Part shown: positions 34,173-45,438 of the stretch, piece after piece
Layout of the letters: each line of letters starts with the position of its first letter
How positions within the stretch are numbered: position 1 is the first letter of the stretch
Translations under genes and position numbers: made by a program
The notes under the pieces: generated by a model
Told to the model about the DNA's origin: nothing
Databases searched by the model: none
The model's input: only the letters and a program-made list of their open reading frames with translations
Origin: Piliocolobus tephrosceles
Taxonomy: Eukaryota; Chordata; Mammalia; Primates; Cercopithecidae
Length of the DNA stretch: 64,000 nucleotides
NCBI RefSeq assembly: GCF_002776525.5
Contig: NC_045436.1
Span: 158,597,141 to 158,661,140, forward strand
Reading direction: 5' to 3'

Positions 34173-35562
34173 AAAGATATTTTAGTTTATTTTAAGTTCC
34201 AGGATACATGTGCAGGATGTGAAAGTTTGTTACATAAGTAAATGTGTGCTATAGTGGTTTGCTGCACCTATCGACCCATTACCCAGGTATTAATCCCCGC
34301 ATGCATTAGCTATTTTTCCTGATACTCTCCTTCCCCCAACCTCACCCTCCTAACAGGCCCCAGTGTGTGTTGTTCCCCTCCCTGTGTCCATGTGCTCTCA
34401 TTGTTCAGCTCCTATATGTGGTGTTGGGTTTTCTATTCCTGCATGAGATTGCTGAGGATAACGGTTTCTAACTCCATTCATGTACCTGCAAAGGACATGA
34501 TCTTGTTCCTTTTTAGGGATGGATAGTATTCTATGGTGTATATGTACCTTGAAATACTAGGGTATTCCAGAATCTACAAGGAATAGATTTTCTTTATCTA
34601 GTCTATCATTGATGGGCATTTGGGTTGATTCCACGTTTTTGCTATTGTGAATAGTGCTGCATTGAACATACGAATGCATGTATCTTTATAGTAGAACAAT
34701 TTATATTCCTTTGGGTATATACAGTTGGGCCAAATGGTATTTCTAGTTCTAGGTCTTTGAGGAATCATCACACTGTCTTCCATAATGGTTGAACAAATTT
34801 ACATTCCCACCAACAGTGTAAAAGTGTTCTTATTTCTCCACAGCCTCTCCAGTATCTGTTGTTTCTTGACTTTTTAATAATCACCATTCTGACTGGCATG
34901 AGATGATATCTCATAGTGGTTTTGGTTTGCATTTCTCTAACGATCTATGATGTTGAGCTTTTTTTCATATGTTTCTTGGCCACATGTGTGTCTTTTTTTT
35001 TTTTTTTTTAGAAGTGTCTGTTCATTTCCTTTGCCCACTTTTTAATGGGGTTGTTCGTTTTCTTGTAAATTTAAGTTCCTTGTAGATTCTGGATGTTAGA
35101 CCTTTGTCAGATGGATAGATTCCAAAAATGTTCTCCCATTCTGTAGGTTGTCTGTTCACTCTGATGATAGTTTCTTTTGCTGTGCAGAAGCTCTTAAGTT
35201 TAATTATATCCCATTTGTCCATTTTTGCCTTTGTTGTAATTGCTTTTGACGTTATCCTCATGATATCTTTGTGCATGCCTATGGCCTGAATGGCATTGTC
35301 TAGATTTTCTTTTGGAATTTTTACAGTTTTGGGTTTTACATTTAAGTCTTTAATCCATCTTGAGTTAATTTGTGTATAAAGTGTAAGGAAGGGGTCCAGT
35401 TTCTGTTTTCTACAGATGGCTAGCCAATTTTCCCAGCACCATTTATTAAACAGGGAATCCTTCCTTCATTGCTTGTTTTTGTCAGGTTTGTCAAAGATCA
35501 AATGATTGTACATGTGTGGTCTTCTTTCTGAGATCCCTATTCTGTTCCATTGGTCTGTGTCA
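34173..35562 (-). mobile_element. L1 (older primate L1), 5'-truncated, antisense
   Basis: Reversed L1 3' UTR and ORF2 tail, about 1.39 kb. Flanked by an imperfect 13-15 base TSD: ACTACAGCACTTTT (34158-34171) and ACTACAGCATTTT (35563-35575). ORF2 fragments are interrupted. A ~40-base foreign segment at 34549-34587 is discussed in the findings. Confidence 0.93.
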
Positions 35563-35575
35563 ACTACAGCATTTT

Positions 35576-36129
35576 GAATGTATTTCCAGTATAGTCTAAA
35601 TTGATTTGTGCTGTCATTATTTGCTTACATGTTTACCCTTTCAGGATAACACCTCACCCATCTTTCAGTTCATAGCAATTGACTCACACATACATAGCTG
35701 GTGTTCAACAAATATTTTAAGCAAGTAAATTTATAATTTAATAAAAAGATGTCAGTTGAAATAGACGAAATGTATGTAATACTTCTTATCAGGGTCCTAA
35801 TTAGATTGAACTCTAAGTAATCTAAATAAGCATAGAAATGTTCTCTTAGATTCTTTCATCACAAACGTTCCTAGACCTGAAAACCCAAAGTTTATAATCA
35901 GTAATTCTCAGATGGTTAATAAAGAATGTGTATAGGATACTCAGTCTTCTCAGAAAATATGAAAGGCAATTGAGATGTTCTGGGTCACTTGTATTTCCAC
36001 TGCAGTTCATTATGAAATAATTAGTTAAATATCAATTTACCTTGAATTATTATCTTCTTCCAGCAACTAGCCTACTTTTCCGAACCTCTTCCCAGCAACA
36101 CACCTCAATACAATTGTCTATTCTTGCCA
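35576..36129. other. Unassigned; weak L2-like tail
   Basis: 35690-35730 ('GGTGTTCAACAAATATTTTA') weakly resembles an L2 end. The rest is unassigned. Confidence 0.35.
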
Positions 36130-37555
36130 TAGCCATCCACTCCCTGTATTAATCGTCCAATAACAGTTCTCGGCACTTATCTCAATGGACTTAATAGCAG
36201 CATGTGGCATACTTTATTGCTCTCTTCTTCTTGAAAAAAATCTCTTCTTCATTCAGCCACTTCTCAGTCTTTCTGGCTGGTTTCTCTTCATCTCCCTAAC
36301 CTGCAAACATAAGTGTGTCCCCACAGTCCTTGAACTTTCTTCCCTTCCCACTCATCAGTCACTTCTTTAGAAATCTTATCTAATCTCCTAGCTTTAAATA
36401 CCAACTACACATAGAAGACTCCCAAATTATTAGCTTTAATCCAAATTCACCCATCAATTAAAGTTACAAATACAACTGCATAGATAACATCTCCACCTGG
36501 ACATCTAACAGGCATCTGTTGTGCCAGACCCCTGTTAGCTGTAACAGTCATGACACCAGGTTCAAAGCATTGAAGAAGCTACTCAGAGCTGGCAAATGTA
36601 ACATAGTGTTTACTGAAGGGAACTTACATACAGAGCAGTCCAGTGGTGGCTGCCTGGCCCAGAGAACCACCACGGCCTACAGAAAACATGCAGTTTATGC
36701 AGCATTTTTCACTTGGCACCCTCTCCCTAATAACCTCCACCTGAAAACTGTTATTTAACCCAAAACAAAGGACCTCCATCCCATGGACAAAATGGTATTG
36801 GAGCTCAGATGTCCCTCAGAGATAAAGAATGAATCTCTAGGTTGGACACTTTGAGATTCCTTAGCTTTAGAGCTTGGCACACACATTTAGGTGTGTCTGC
36901 CACACAGGATTATTCTTGGGTAACGCTTAAAGTTATTACTGTCAGGTGCATCTGCCATATAGCATCTCTAACCCAACATGTCTAAAACTGAACTTTTACT
37001 GTTCCTACCTCACATCATAATAACTGTTTCCTTTTCTGTGGTTACTCAGACCAAACTCCTGGAAATTAACCCTGACTCCTCATGCCTCACAGCCATTCTA
37101 CTTGCAAATTCTATTGATTCTCCCTTCCAGATACATCCAGAATCTGACCACTTCTCATGAACTCCACCCTGGTCCAAGGTCCATCATTTTTTGCTGAGAT
37201 TATTACAAACGTTTCCTAATTATCTTTCTGTTTCTACTTCTGTTCTCTCCACAGTGTATTCTCAGTACACTAACAAATCGATCCTGTAAGTGGGAAGATG
37301 TCATTCCTCTGCTCAAACTCTCTGATAGCTTCCATTTTACCAGAGCAAAAGCTGACATTTTGCAATGGCCTGTAAGGCCCTGTCAGATGTTATCGGTCGT
37401 TTCTCCATCTCTCTGGTTTCATCTACCATCTTCTCCTCACCCACTCTGCTCCAGATACAGTGTCTTCGTTGTTTTTTTTTTCTCAAACATACCAGAGCCT
37501 AGAACAGGTTTCACAGAGGGTAGGTATTTGATGACTATTTGTGGATGTAGAATTG
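36130..37555 (+). mobile_element. L2 LINE, sense, long copy split by an LTR
   Basis: 36250-36516 and 36967-37470 follow L2 in order: 'TGGTTTCTCTTCATCTCCCT', 'GAAGACTCCCAAATTATTAG', 'CATCTCCACCTGGACATCTA' | 'AACATGTCTAAAACTGAACT', 'ATACATCCAGAATCTGACCA', 'TCATTCCTCTGCTCAAACTC'. A deletion then joins to the L2 3' end ('GAGCCTAGAACAGG'), ending at about 37555 in the GAAG tract. The left limit is approximate. Confidence 0.85.
36517..36961. mobile_element. Unassigned solo LTR-like insertion in the L2
   Basis: A 445-base block that starts TGTTGTGCCAGACC and ends GCCATATA. It interrupts otherwise continuous L2 text and is flanked by a 5-base direct repeat, GCATC, at 36512-36516 and 36962-36966. A 5-base TSD with a TG start fits an ERVL-class solo LTR. 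The final TA instead of CA could be decay. I do not recognise the family. Confidence 0.6.
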
Positions 37556-37624
37556 AAAGAAGGAAGGAAGGAAAGAAGGAAGGAAGGAAGGAAGGAAGGA
37601 AGGAAGGAAGGAAGGAAGGAAGGC
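37556..37624. repeat. (GAAG)n purine microsatellite
   Basis: About 16 GAAG units with one interruption near 37572, starting exactly where the L2 3' tail ends. L2 normally terminates in a short (TGAA)n-like repeat, so this probably grew from the L2 tail. Confidence 0.95.
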
Positions 37625-37631
37625 AGGCAAA

Positions 37632-38609
37632 ATGCTCAAATATAGCATTCAAAGGTAAAGTGGCTGTTTTTAAAATAATATGCTTTGCTATCTTGTCAAT
37701 AGAAATACTCTTTAAAATACGTCTGAGCAGAACTGGATTTTGATACCAGCTTTAAAGCTAAATTGTAGGGGCTTGTAACCATTCTTACCATTCTATGTTT
37801 CCAGAAAATCATCTAAGTGTCCATAGACAAATGGAAAGAGCACATTATAGAGCCTCAGAATGGTTTCAGAAACAATCAAAACATTTTATACCAAAAAAAA
37901 CAATATTCTGAAGTATTACTTAGGAGCATGGCATTCATTTCATGGACAAATCAAGAATGCAATCTGAAGAAATTGATGTTATGCCAGAAAAAAAAGTATA
38001 CAACTTAAGGGAAAAATTGAGTTGAGAGAACTGAAGTGATATCAGATAATAGAAGTGATATCAGATATTTCACCAACCAATGATATCAGATAAAAATATC
38101 AGAATAAGTCTCCATAAACATAGACACAGTTTTTTAATATTCACAGATCAATTTCAAAGGCATTCTCATTGTCCTGCAGAAATCAAAGATCTGGATCTAT
38201 AAAACTTCAGTTACTAAAATTTTAATATCCTTGATATTATTTTAAGAAAATGCATCATAACCTTAAAGTCCACAAACTGTGGAAACACAGTAAGTTTTGG
38301 ATCCAAACTATGAGCGGGAGGCTCTGCAGACATACAGGAACAAGGAAATGGATGTCTACCAAGAGAGAAGCAAAGCAAAAAGCTGATATCTCTGCCTGCC
38401 CCACAAAACTAAAAGTCCTGATATGATAAAGCATTTCAATGTTCCCTTTCTTCTATCTGTCTACTCCATCTAAGTCGTTTATTCAGATACCTAAAGCTTG
38501 ATTGTTAGCTTTTTATTTGCCTAAAGGGTATTGCCTGCTTGCCTACATTATCAAGCAGAGTTCATCGAATGTAATTTAACTTATTTCTGATGGTTCAGCT
38601 GCTTCCAGA
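37632..38609. other. Unassigned sequence
   Basis: 'AGAAGTGATATCAGATA'-like text repeats locally at 38030-38100. No recognised element or exon. Confidence 0.4.
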
Positions 38610-38860
38610 GACACAGCGTGATACAGCGATAGAGAATTGGACTTTAGCAACAGAGCAAGGCCCTGTCTCAAAAAAATAAAAAACTACAGACTTGGAGTTT
38701 AAAGACAGTCTGACATGCAGGATTACTCCCTCTTCCACTCACAAGACATTTGACCTTAAACAAAGTTATTTAAGCTCCCTAACCCCCAGTGTCTCCATCT
38801 GGAAAATAGGAACATTAACACTATTTCTGCAAGGATCCAGTGGGATATGCACAAGAGCAG
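38610..38860 (+). mobile_element. MIR SINE, sense, interrupted by an Alu scrap
   Basis: MIR order is visible on both sides of 38648-38683: 'ACAGCGTGATACAGCGATAG' before, and 'GACTTGGAGTTTAAAGACAG', 'CCCAGTGTCTCCATCTGGAA' after. Confidence 0.75.
38648..38683 (+). mobile_element. Extremely 5'-truncated Alu (3' end only)
   Basis: Reads CAACAGAGCAAGGCCCTGTC then TCA and a short A-rich tail with one T. This is only the last ~25 bases of an Alu. The flanks carry similar GACTTTAG and GACTTGGAG words, a possible short TSD. Confidence 0.7.
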
Positions 38861-38864
38861 CACT

Positions 38865-39309
38865 CAAATGTGCTTGTAACTCATCACCTTGCTTCCACAC
38901 GCATCGCCAGCACAGCCATTTGGGACCACACTAGCTGCCAAGCATGCACTGGATGAGAAAATTGAGATTGGCCTTTCCACACTGCATAGATCCTGGTACA
39001 TTTTTCTGTTACCCCAAACCCCCTTGGTCCCAATTTCTTCTTTCCAGATTGTCAGCCATTGTGGTCCCAACATGCTTTGCAGCCAAAACTATTGTCTCAG
39101 CTATCACAGTTCTCACACCAAATTGCTAGAGATTTTCTGGTTCCTCCCTCCCCTAGGATCTTGCTGGTGTCATTTGGCCCATCCTTTGCTACTCTCTTGG
39201 TTTACAGCTTCTATTCTACTGTGACTGGCACCAATTCACTGTGGTACTTAGAATAACAGAAGTTTAATTACACTTCAGATCTCTTATGTAAGTCAGTATC
39301 ACGAACTTT
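38865..39309. other. Unassigned sequence
   Basis: Several overlapping short open frames (for example 38889-39224) but no recognisable family. Confidence 0.4.
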
Positions 39310-39445
39310 AATGCACGGACTTGGGAACGGCAATTTAATCACCCAAGATCTTTTTGTGGGGACAGAGGGCAAAGGCAGGATTTCAACCTCCATCAGAGTC
39401 TGAATACCAGCTGTAGTCCAAGACAATGTTAACCACTGACAGGAA
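39310..39445 (-). mobile_element. MIR, antisense
   Basis: 'GGCAGGATTTCAACCTCCAT', 'CAGAGTCTGAATACCAGCTG', ending 'AATGTTAACCACT', the reversed MIR 5' end. Confidence 0.6.
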
Positions 39446-39454
39446 GATGGGTAA

Positions 39455-39650
39455 TTACTAACAACCAATATTTGCTAAGTAGTCTCTACCATTTTAACTA
39501 TATGATACTTTTAGATCTGTTATTATTCCATTGTACAGGTAACTTGCCTAAGTTCACCAAGCTAATAAGTGGCAGATCTGAGATTTAAGTTTCATGTAGT
39601 GTGACTCAAAATCTTTGGCTGCTTCCACTGGGCCACACCACCCTCCCATG
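39455..39650 (-). mobile_element. MIR, antisense
   Basis: 'GGTAACTTGCCTAAGTTCAC', 'AAGCTAATAAGTGGCAGATC', 'GTGTGACTCAAAATCTTTGG'. A second reversed MIR directly after the first. Confidence 0.75.
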
Positions 39651-40596
39651 CAGCCCTCCAAGACCTCCCAGGTGAGCAGGGTGGGCTGGAAGAGAGACTG
39701 AGAGAATGCACTCCTAATGGAAGCTGGTGGAAATGGACTAGGATATGGTGGACAGGTGGAGAGGAGTTGAGAACTGGGAATTAAAGAAGCAAAAGAAAGA
39801 AGAATGAGCTAAGCAAGATGCATTCAGAAAAAGGTAGGCAATAGTGACTAAAAAATGTAGAGGCCACCACAGCCCAAACCTATAAACACTCAATGGGAAA
39901 ATCGTTAGGTGCCTTGGGCCACATCCTTCAAATAAGTGAAATATTATCCATGATAAAGTAGGTCACAACTTCCTAATCAGTGTGAAATGTGGCATGACAT
40001 TAATCCCTTTAGTTTTCAAGGATGGGGCCAGGAGACCAGAACCTCTAGGTAAATTCATTTTTTTTTTCCATCATACCTGGACAGTGCAAACAGTATCATG
40101 ATATAAACAAGGTTAGGAAGCCTAGGATAACCACTCCCATTCCTTGTCATTCTCTCCATGGTGCCAGTGGGCTCTGGTACCTTCAGAATATTGAGATTTC
40201 TGCAAACCTAAACCCTTGAATCGGCAAGAAAGCTTGGTTTGGAGTGTCAAGAACTGAGAAAATGGCATGAAATAAGATTGTCCAAGCAGTTTACAACATC
40301 TGAAGGGATCTAACAAAGCATCAAGAAACAAAAGCAAATGCTTCCACTGAAAACAACATTGAGGATTCCAGCAGGTTCCTGGTAATCCATCAATTCACAA
40401 GACATACAGCAAGAGAGATAAGCAACCAGGGTCCCTCAGAGGGAATGAGGCAGGGCTCATTCTTGTTGCTTTGTGACTCTGTATCCACAGCAGCAAGGCT
40501 TATTCCAGACCCCCTCAGGCAGGGGAGCTGAGGTTGCTGACACATTTTCTACCCAGTGCAGGATCAGCTCAGAAATTGCCAGGATCTGAGGGTGGG
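39651..40596. other. Unassigned sequence
   Basis: No recognised element. Confidence 0.4.
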
Positions 40597-40926
40597 TATC
40601 TTGATCTATTTGCGCTGCTACAATGAAAAGTACTGTAAACTGGGTATATAACAAACATTTCTTTCTCATCGTCCTGGAGTCTGGGAAGTCCAGCCTCCAG
40701 GCACTGGCAGATTCCATGTGTGGTGAAGGCCTGTTCCTCATAGATAACACTGTCTCTTGAAACAGCTCTCTAGAGTCTCTGCTCTAAGGCACTGATTTCA
40801 TTCATGAGAGTTCTGCTGTCATAACCTAATTACCTCCCAAACACCCCACCTCCTAATACCTTCACATTGGGCATTAGGGCTTCAACATACGAACTTTAGG
40901 GGAACATAAACATTCAGACCATAGCA
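40597..40926 (-). mobile_element. MLT1/MST-type LTR, antisense
   Basis: Reversed MaLR LTR: 'ATTTGCGCTGCTACAATGAA', 'GTCATAACCTAATTACCTCC', 'AACATAAACATTCAGACC', ending CATAGCA. Flanking 5-mers GTGGG and GTGAA agree in only three positions. Confidence 0.82.
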
Positions 40927-41062
40927 GTGAAAGAGGAAGAGCACCAACTCAGTCTAGTAGACTCTCAGGAAGGCACAGGCAAACCTCATACGTTTCCCCA
41001 TGGCATAGCATCTTGAAAATTGTTGACCTGCTGAAAGAAGGTGATGTCCACTTGGAAAGGAC

Positions 41063-41493
41063 TGTTAAAAGAAAAACTTCAGCCAAGTTAGACTGAAAGG
41101 AATTTAATTGAACAATGAACGATTCACGAATGGGGCAGTTCCCAGAATCACAGCAGATCCACGGAGGCTCCAGCACAGCCACATAGTGGAAGAAGATTGA
41201 TGGGCAAAAAAAGAGAAGTGATATACAGAAATCAGAAGTGAGGTACAGAAACTACTAGACTGGGTACAGCTCAGCATTTGCCTTATTCGAACACAGTTTG
41301 AACACTCGGCAGTGTATGAGTGATCGATGCATGGCTGCTGGGATTGGCCAAGACCCAGCCACTTTACAGGCACACACTCCCAACTGAGGTTTTCAACCTT
41401 GTCTACCTATTAAGTTAGGTTACAGTTTGTCTACAAGACTCAGATAACAGAAGTATGGGGTCCCTCTCAGGTCATATTTAGTTCACTTTTACA
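41063..41493 (-). mobile_element. Solo LTR, class-I-like (4-base TSD), antisense
   Basis: 431 bases starting TGTTAAAAGAAAAAC and ending TTTTACA, with a perfect 4-base direct repeat, GGAC, at 41059-41062 and 41494-41497. Read in reverse, it has 'CAATTAAATTCC' near its 3' end, like an LTR polyadenylation region. A 4-base TSD fits class I (gamma-like) endogenous retroviruses. I do not name the family. Confidence 0.75.
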
Positions 41494-41497
41494 GGAC

Positions 41498-42574
41498 ACA
41501 ATTAGTACATGCAAACAGGGGACCATGCCCCTATTCATCCCGTTCCATAATCAGAGAAGAGGACAGGAGCATAGCATTTACCACTCTCTCCCTCAACACA
41601 AAGCCCAAACTTGTTGCTTGGTGTAAAGGCCCCTTCATGGGTCTTCAGGACTTTCTGTGGCTTCAGGCATCCTCCCTCTCCATTGCAGTGATTTCCATCG
41701 CCTCCAATTTACATTAATCCATCCCTGCCCCAGTGCAAGTCATGAAGTCATGAACTCTAGAGTTTTTCACCACACTTTCAACCATCCAACTTCTGTGGGT
41801 AATTCCACGCTTCCGAACCCCCATCTGTGCCATTGATGCAGCTTTTTGGAGGAAGCTGTGCCTCATTTGGTTCTCATTACTGGCAAATATAAGGTCAGGA
41901 AAATGTGTTGGCAATTCTTATGGATTTCTGGCTCCCTGCAAAATTATTCATTCCCACAGTGCTGATATCCCATCCCCAGGTGACAACCACGCTTTTTCTA
42001 CAAAACCCACCAAGGACTCTATGTCTAGGGGGGGAAATGGCCAGGAATGAAGGCAGCAGCCAGTAGCCCAATATTTATTCAGCCCCTTCTGAGTTAGTGT
42101 CTGCTTGCAATTTCCTCCCATTCCAGGACTTGATTTGTTCTTGAAAGAAGCTTCTCGTCCTCTCTTTCTTATTCATCATAGCTGAGAATGTCACCTCTAA
42201 AACCTTTTTCTCACCCCTGCTTTGACCAAATAATGTAGCCTCCCAACATCCTCCCTTGGCACTCAATATTACATCAAATTCAAATAAATCACAGCTGACT
42301 TTAAAACCCTCCAGCAATTCATGTCTGCCTACATCAGCTCCCACGCCCCTCAGTTGCTCTTGTCACATGAACCTCCTCACAGCCCTCTTGCCTCCACAAC
42401 TTGCAATTCTTCCTGCCTTTCTTGCTCTCTCACCCACCTGAATGAACCTCCCATCCCTAACTATCAAATTACTGGTTTGAGAAGAAACAGGAAAGGTTGA
42501 GTCAGGTATCCTGATGCATATTCTTTCCCTGCTAATTTCTGGCACTATGACCTTGGGAAATAGCAGTTATCATC
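41498..42574. other. Mostly unassigned; weak L2 trace
   Basis: 42290-42430 ('TTAAAACCCTCCAGCAATTC') weakly resembles L2. Otherwise no element or exon. Confidence 0.35.
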
Positions 42575-42687
42575 ATGATAACAAAGGTGGCATTTATCAA
42601 GCACTTTTATGTTTTTAACCCATTTAATTCTCACAACAGCCCTATGAGACACGAACTACCATTATCCTCATTGTAGGGATGTGGAAA
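42575..42687 (-). mobile_element. MIR, antisense (left arm of an inverted pair)
   Basis: 'CTCACAACAGCCCTATGAGA', 'CATTATCCTCATTGTAGGGA'. The match stops where a sense MIR begins. Confidence 0.75.
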
Positions 42688-42770
42688 ATCACCCAACCTC
42701 TCTAAGCCCAAGTTTTCTGATTTAAAAACTGATAATAATAATATCTGCTTCTCAAGGATAAAAATTAAAA
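42688..42770 (+). mobile_element. MIR, sense (right arm of an inverted pair)
   Basis: 'CACCCAACCTCTCTAAGCCC', 'TTCTGATTTAAAAACTGATA', 'TCTGCTTCTCAAGGATAAAA'. Confidence 0.7.
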
Positions 42771-42779
42771 AATATATAT

Positions 42780-42985
42780 GCTAACATGGTGAAACCCCAT
42801 CTCTACTAAAAAATACAAAAAAAATTAGCCAGGCGTGGTGGTGGGCACCTGTAGTCCCAGCTACTCGGGAGGCTGAGGCAGGAGAATGCCATGAACCCCG
42901 GAGGCGGAGCTTGTAGTGAGTCGAGATCACGCCACTGCACTCTAGCCTGGGTGACAGAGCAAGACTCCATCTCAAAAAATTAAAA
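42780..42985 (+). mobile_element. AluY-like, 5'-truncated, sense
   Basis: Starts at 'TAACATGGTGAAACCCCATC', missing roughly the first third of Alu, and runs to a tail of mixed A and T. The following (TA)n probably grew from that tail. Confidence 0.92.
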
Positions 42986-42997
42986 TTTAAAAAAAAA

Positions 42998-43000
<3 letters not shown>

Positions 43001-43042
<42 letters not shown>
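43001..43042. repeat. (TA)17(CA)4 microsatellite
   Basis: Pure TA run at 43001-43034, then CACACACA, adjoining the Alu tail. Confidence 0.95.
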
Positions 43043-44061
43043 ATATACAGCATATAATTTGTCAGTTTCCTACCTTTCTAGCCCCATCATCAAGTCCACC
43101 TTATTCACTATTTCCTACAATGTTTGTCTTTCTCGGAATTCTCCACCCAGCTAAATAAAAGAAAGGCTAGTGAGCTTCTTCAGCAGTTAAATATTGTTCC
43201 TTCCTCCTCTCCTCAAAAATGCATTAAGAGCTACATTAAGTTTTTCTTAAAGGAAACAGAGGTCACGTCTGCTGTGTCCCAGAAACATAATGACCTTCAG
43301 CTCAGCACCACTGCTTCACGATACTTTGCTTATGCTTGAAATAGAAGTGTGACTTTACCTTTAGAAGGGAGAGCAATTGCCTATTAAACATGTAAACTGA
43401 GGCCTTTTCCCTCTGCAGAGATCTTTCCTCTTTCCCACCTGTTTACTGAAATGCCTTCACCAGAGGACAAAGCTTGTCATTCCACAAAGCCAGACTTAAA
43501 ATACAAATCTCACTGAATGAGTTAATTCTTGGATGTGACTACAAGTCACTGGTTTCAAATCTTCTCTTGCCAGCAGGGATTGGCAGAGATGAAGAGAAAC
43601 AAGAGGCAGAGTTGCACACAGAGTTGGTTGTGTCCACTTAGCTATTTATCCCAGAAATAACACCATGCTTTGCCATGCCTAGTATAGGCATGGCTACAGT
43701 GACAATCAGGATGAAATGTACAGGTTCATGTGATTCCTTAACAAAGAGAATATTGTTAACTATGATTGCAACCTACCTATAGCCAATGTAGAAGACTTAC
43801 CTCAGTTTACAAAGTAAGCCCCCTCTGTTACTTTACTTATAACCTTGACATTATTTGATAATTAATATTCATACATCCACCATCCCCTAAAGCCAATAAA
43901 ATTACCACTATTTCACATATTTCAAGGTGGGACTAGAGTTTGCCATCCTTAAATAAATGGCATCTCATGTAAAGGTTTTTTTTCCATGTTAGTAGAAGAC
44001 ACTGAATAAATATTAATACCTATAATTATTTTCCTGAAACAAATAAGGTGAAAGAATAGTT
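43043..44061. other. Unassigned sequence
   Basis: No recognised element. The open frame at 43124-43339 has no domain signature. Confidence 0.4.
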
Positions 44062-44198
44062 AGTGTTGTTGCAGACAGCCTCCAAGATGTCCACAGAGAT
44101 CCCTGCTCCCTGGTATTCACACACTTATACTAGTCCCCTCTTCTCGAGGATGAGTTGGACTCACTGAGTTGATTCTAATTAATAGAATATTGTCAAGA

Positions 44199-45045
44199 TG
44201 TTAGAGGTATTCAAACCAGAGTGACTCCATCTTGAATGAGTCTAGGAAAAAGAAGGCTGGGATTTGCCAAGATGCATTCCCAGGAGATTAGGTATTCCTA
44301 GCCTCAAGATGTTTACAGCTAAGAGAACAGGTGAATAATGTTTACTAAACAGACCCAGGCCCAGGAATGTCCTGATATCCTTATATCTTGAGAACAAAAA
44401 CATACCTAATTTTGCTTTAAAGATAATAATATCGATTCTTGCAAAATATAGTAATTAAGAAAATTAATCCTTTATCACAACCCTTGTAATAGAGTACATC
44501 TCTCCATGATTTTTGTTGCTGTTTTTATCCTATCTATAAACAGGCATCATACTTAGGGTGGGCACGTTCTTCCTCTTACTTTTGGGAACACCCTACCCTG
44601 TCTATGGAGTAGCTCTTCTTTCACCCTTTTACTTTCTTTTTTGTTGTTGTTGTTTTTGAGACGGAGTCTCTCTCTGTCGCCCAGGCTGGAGTGCAGTGGG
44701 CAGATCTCAGCTCACTGCAAGCTCCGCCTCCCAGGTTTACGCCTCAGTCTCCGGAGTAGCTGGGACTACAGGCACCCACCACCACGCCCAGCTAGTTTTT
44801 TTGTATTTTTTAGTAGAGACGGGGTTTCACCACGTTAACCGGGGTGGTCTCGATCTCCTGACCTCGTGATCCGCCCGTCTCGGCCTCCCAAAGTGCTGGG
44901 ATTACAGGCTTGAGCCCGGCCCACCCCTTTACTTTCTTAATAAACTTGTTTTCAGGATGCACTGTGGATTCACCCCAAATTCTTTCTTGTGCGAGATCCA
45001 AGAACGCTCTCTTGGGGTCTGGATCGGGACCCATTTCCAGTAACA
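44199..45045 (+). mobile_element. Solo LTR of an endogenous retrovirus, nested
   Basis: Begins TGTTAGAGGTATTCAAACCA and ends CCAGTAACA, interrupting the outer LTR. It keeps a polyadenylation signal, AATAAA, at 44939-44944 and the U5-like text 'GAGATCCAAGAACGCTCTCT'. Without its Alu it is about 560 bases. No clear TSD remains. Class I or II; family not resolved. Confidence 0.78.
44639..44921 (-). mobile_element. AluY, antisense, nested in the inner LTR
   Basis: A 17-base TSD with one mismatch (CACCCTTTTACTTTCTT at 44622-44638, CACCCCTTTACTTTCTT at 44922-44938). It sits just upstream of the LTR AATAAA signal. The 5' end of the element is slightly shortened ('TTGAGCCCGGCC'). Confidence 0.95.
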
Positions 45046-45117
45046 ATAGTAATGGGATGTCACTTCCGGGATCAGGGTCTAGATAAATTATGGCTTGTGC
45101 CTTTGGTAGTTACTACG

Positions 45118-45438
45118 TTTTTTTGTTTGTTTGTTTGTTTGTTTTGTTTGTTTCTTTTTTTTTGAGGCAGAGTTTTCACTGTTGCTGCCCAGGTTAGAGT
45201 GTAATGGCATAATCTCCGCTCACTGCAATCTCTGCCTCCTGGATTCAAGTGATTCTCCTGCCTCAGTCTCCCAAGTAGCTGGGATTACAGTCATGCGGCC
45301 TGGCTAATTTTTTGTATTTAGTAGAGACAGGGTTTCACCACGTTGGTCAGGCTGGACTCAAACTCCTGACCTCAAGTGATCCACCTGCCTTAGCATCCCA
45401 AAGTGCTGGGATTACAGGCATGAGCCACCCTGCTGGCC
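45118..45438 (-). mobile_element. AluS, antisense, in the outer LTR
   Basis: (TTTG)n-rich tail at 45118-45150, then a reversed Alu body ending CTGGCC. Several small deletions ('AGTCATGCGGCCTGGC'). Confidence 0.93.

Noticed and set aside
37360..37743. 127-codon frame with a KEGR repeat
   Set aside because: Translation of L2 sequence and the (GAAG)n array; not a protein repeat.
45001..45060. Promoter or splice unit in 'GATCCAAGAACGCTCTCT' text
   Set aside because: This is the U5 end of the nested LTR; any promoter role would belong to the LTR and has no support here.
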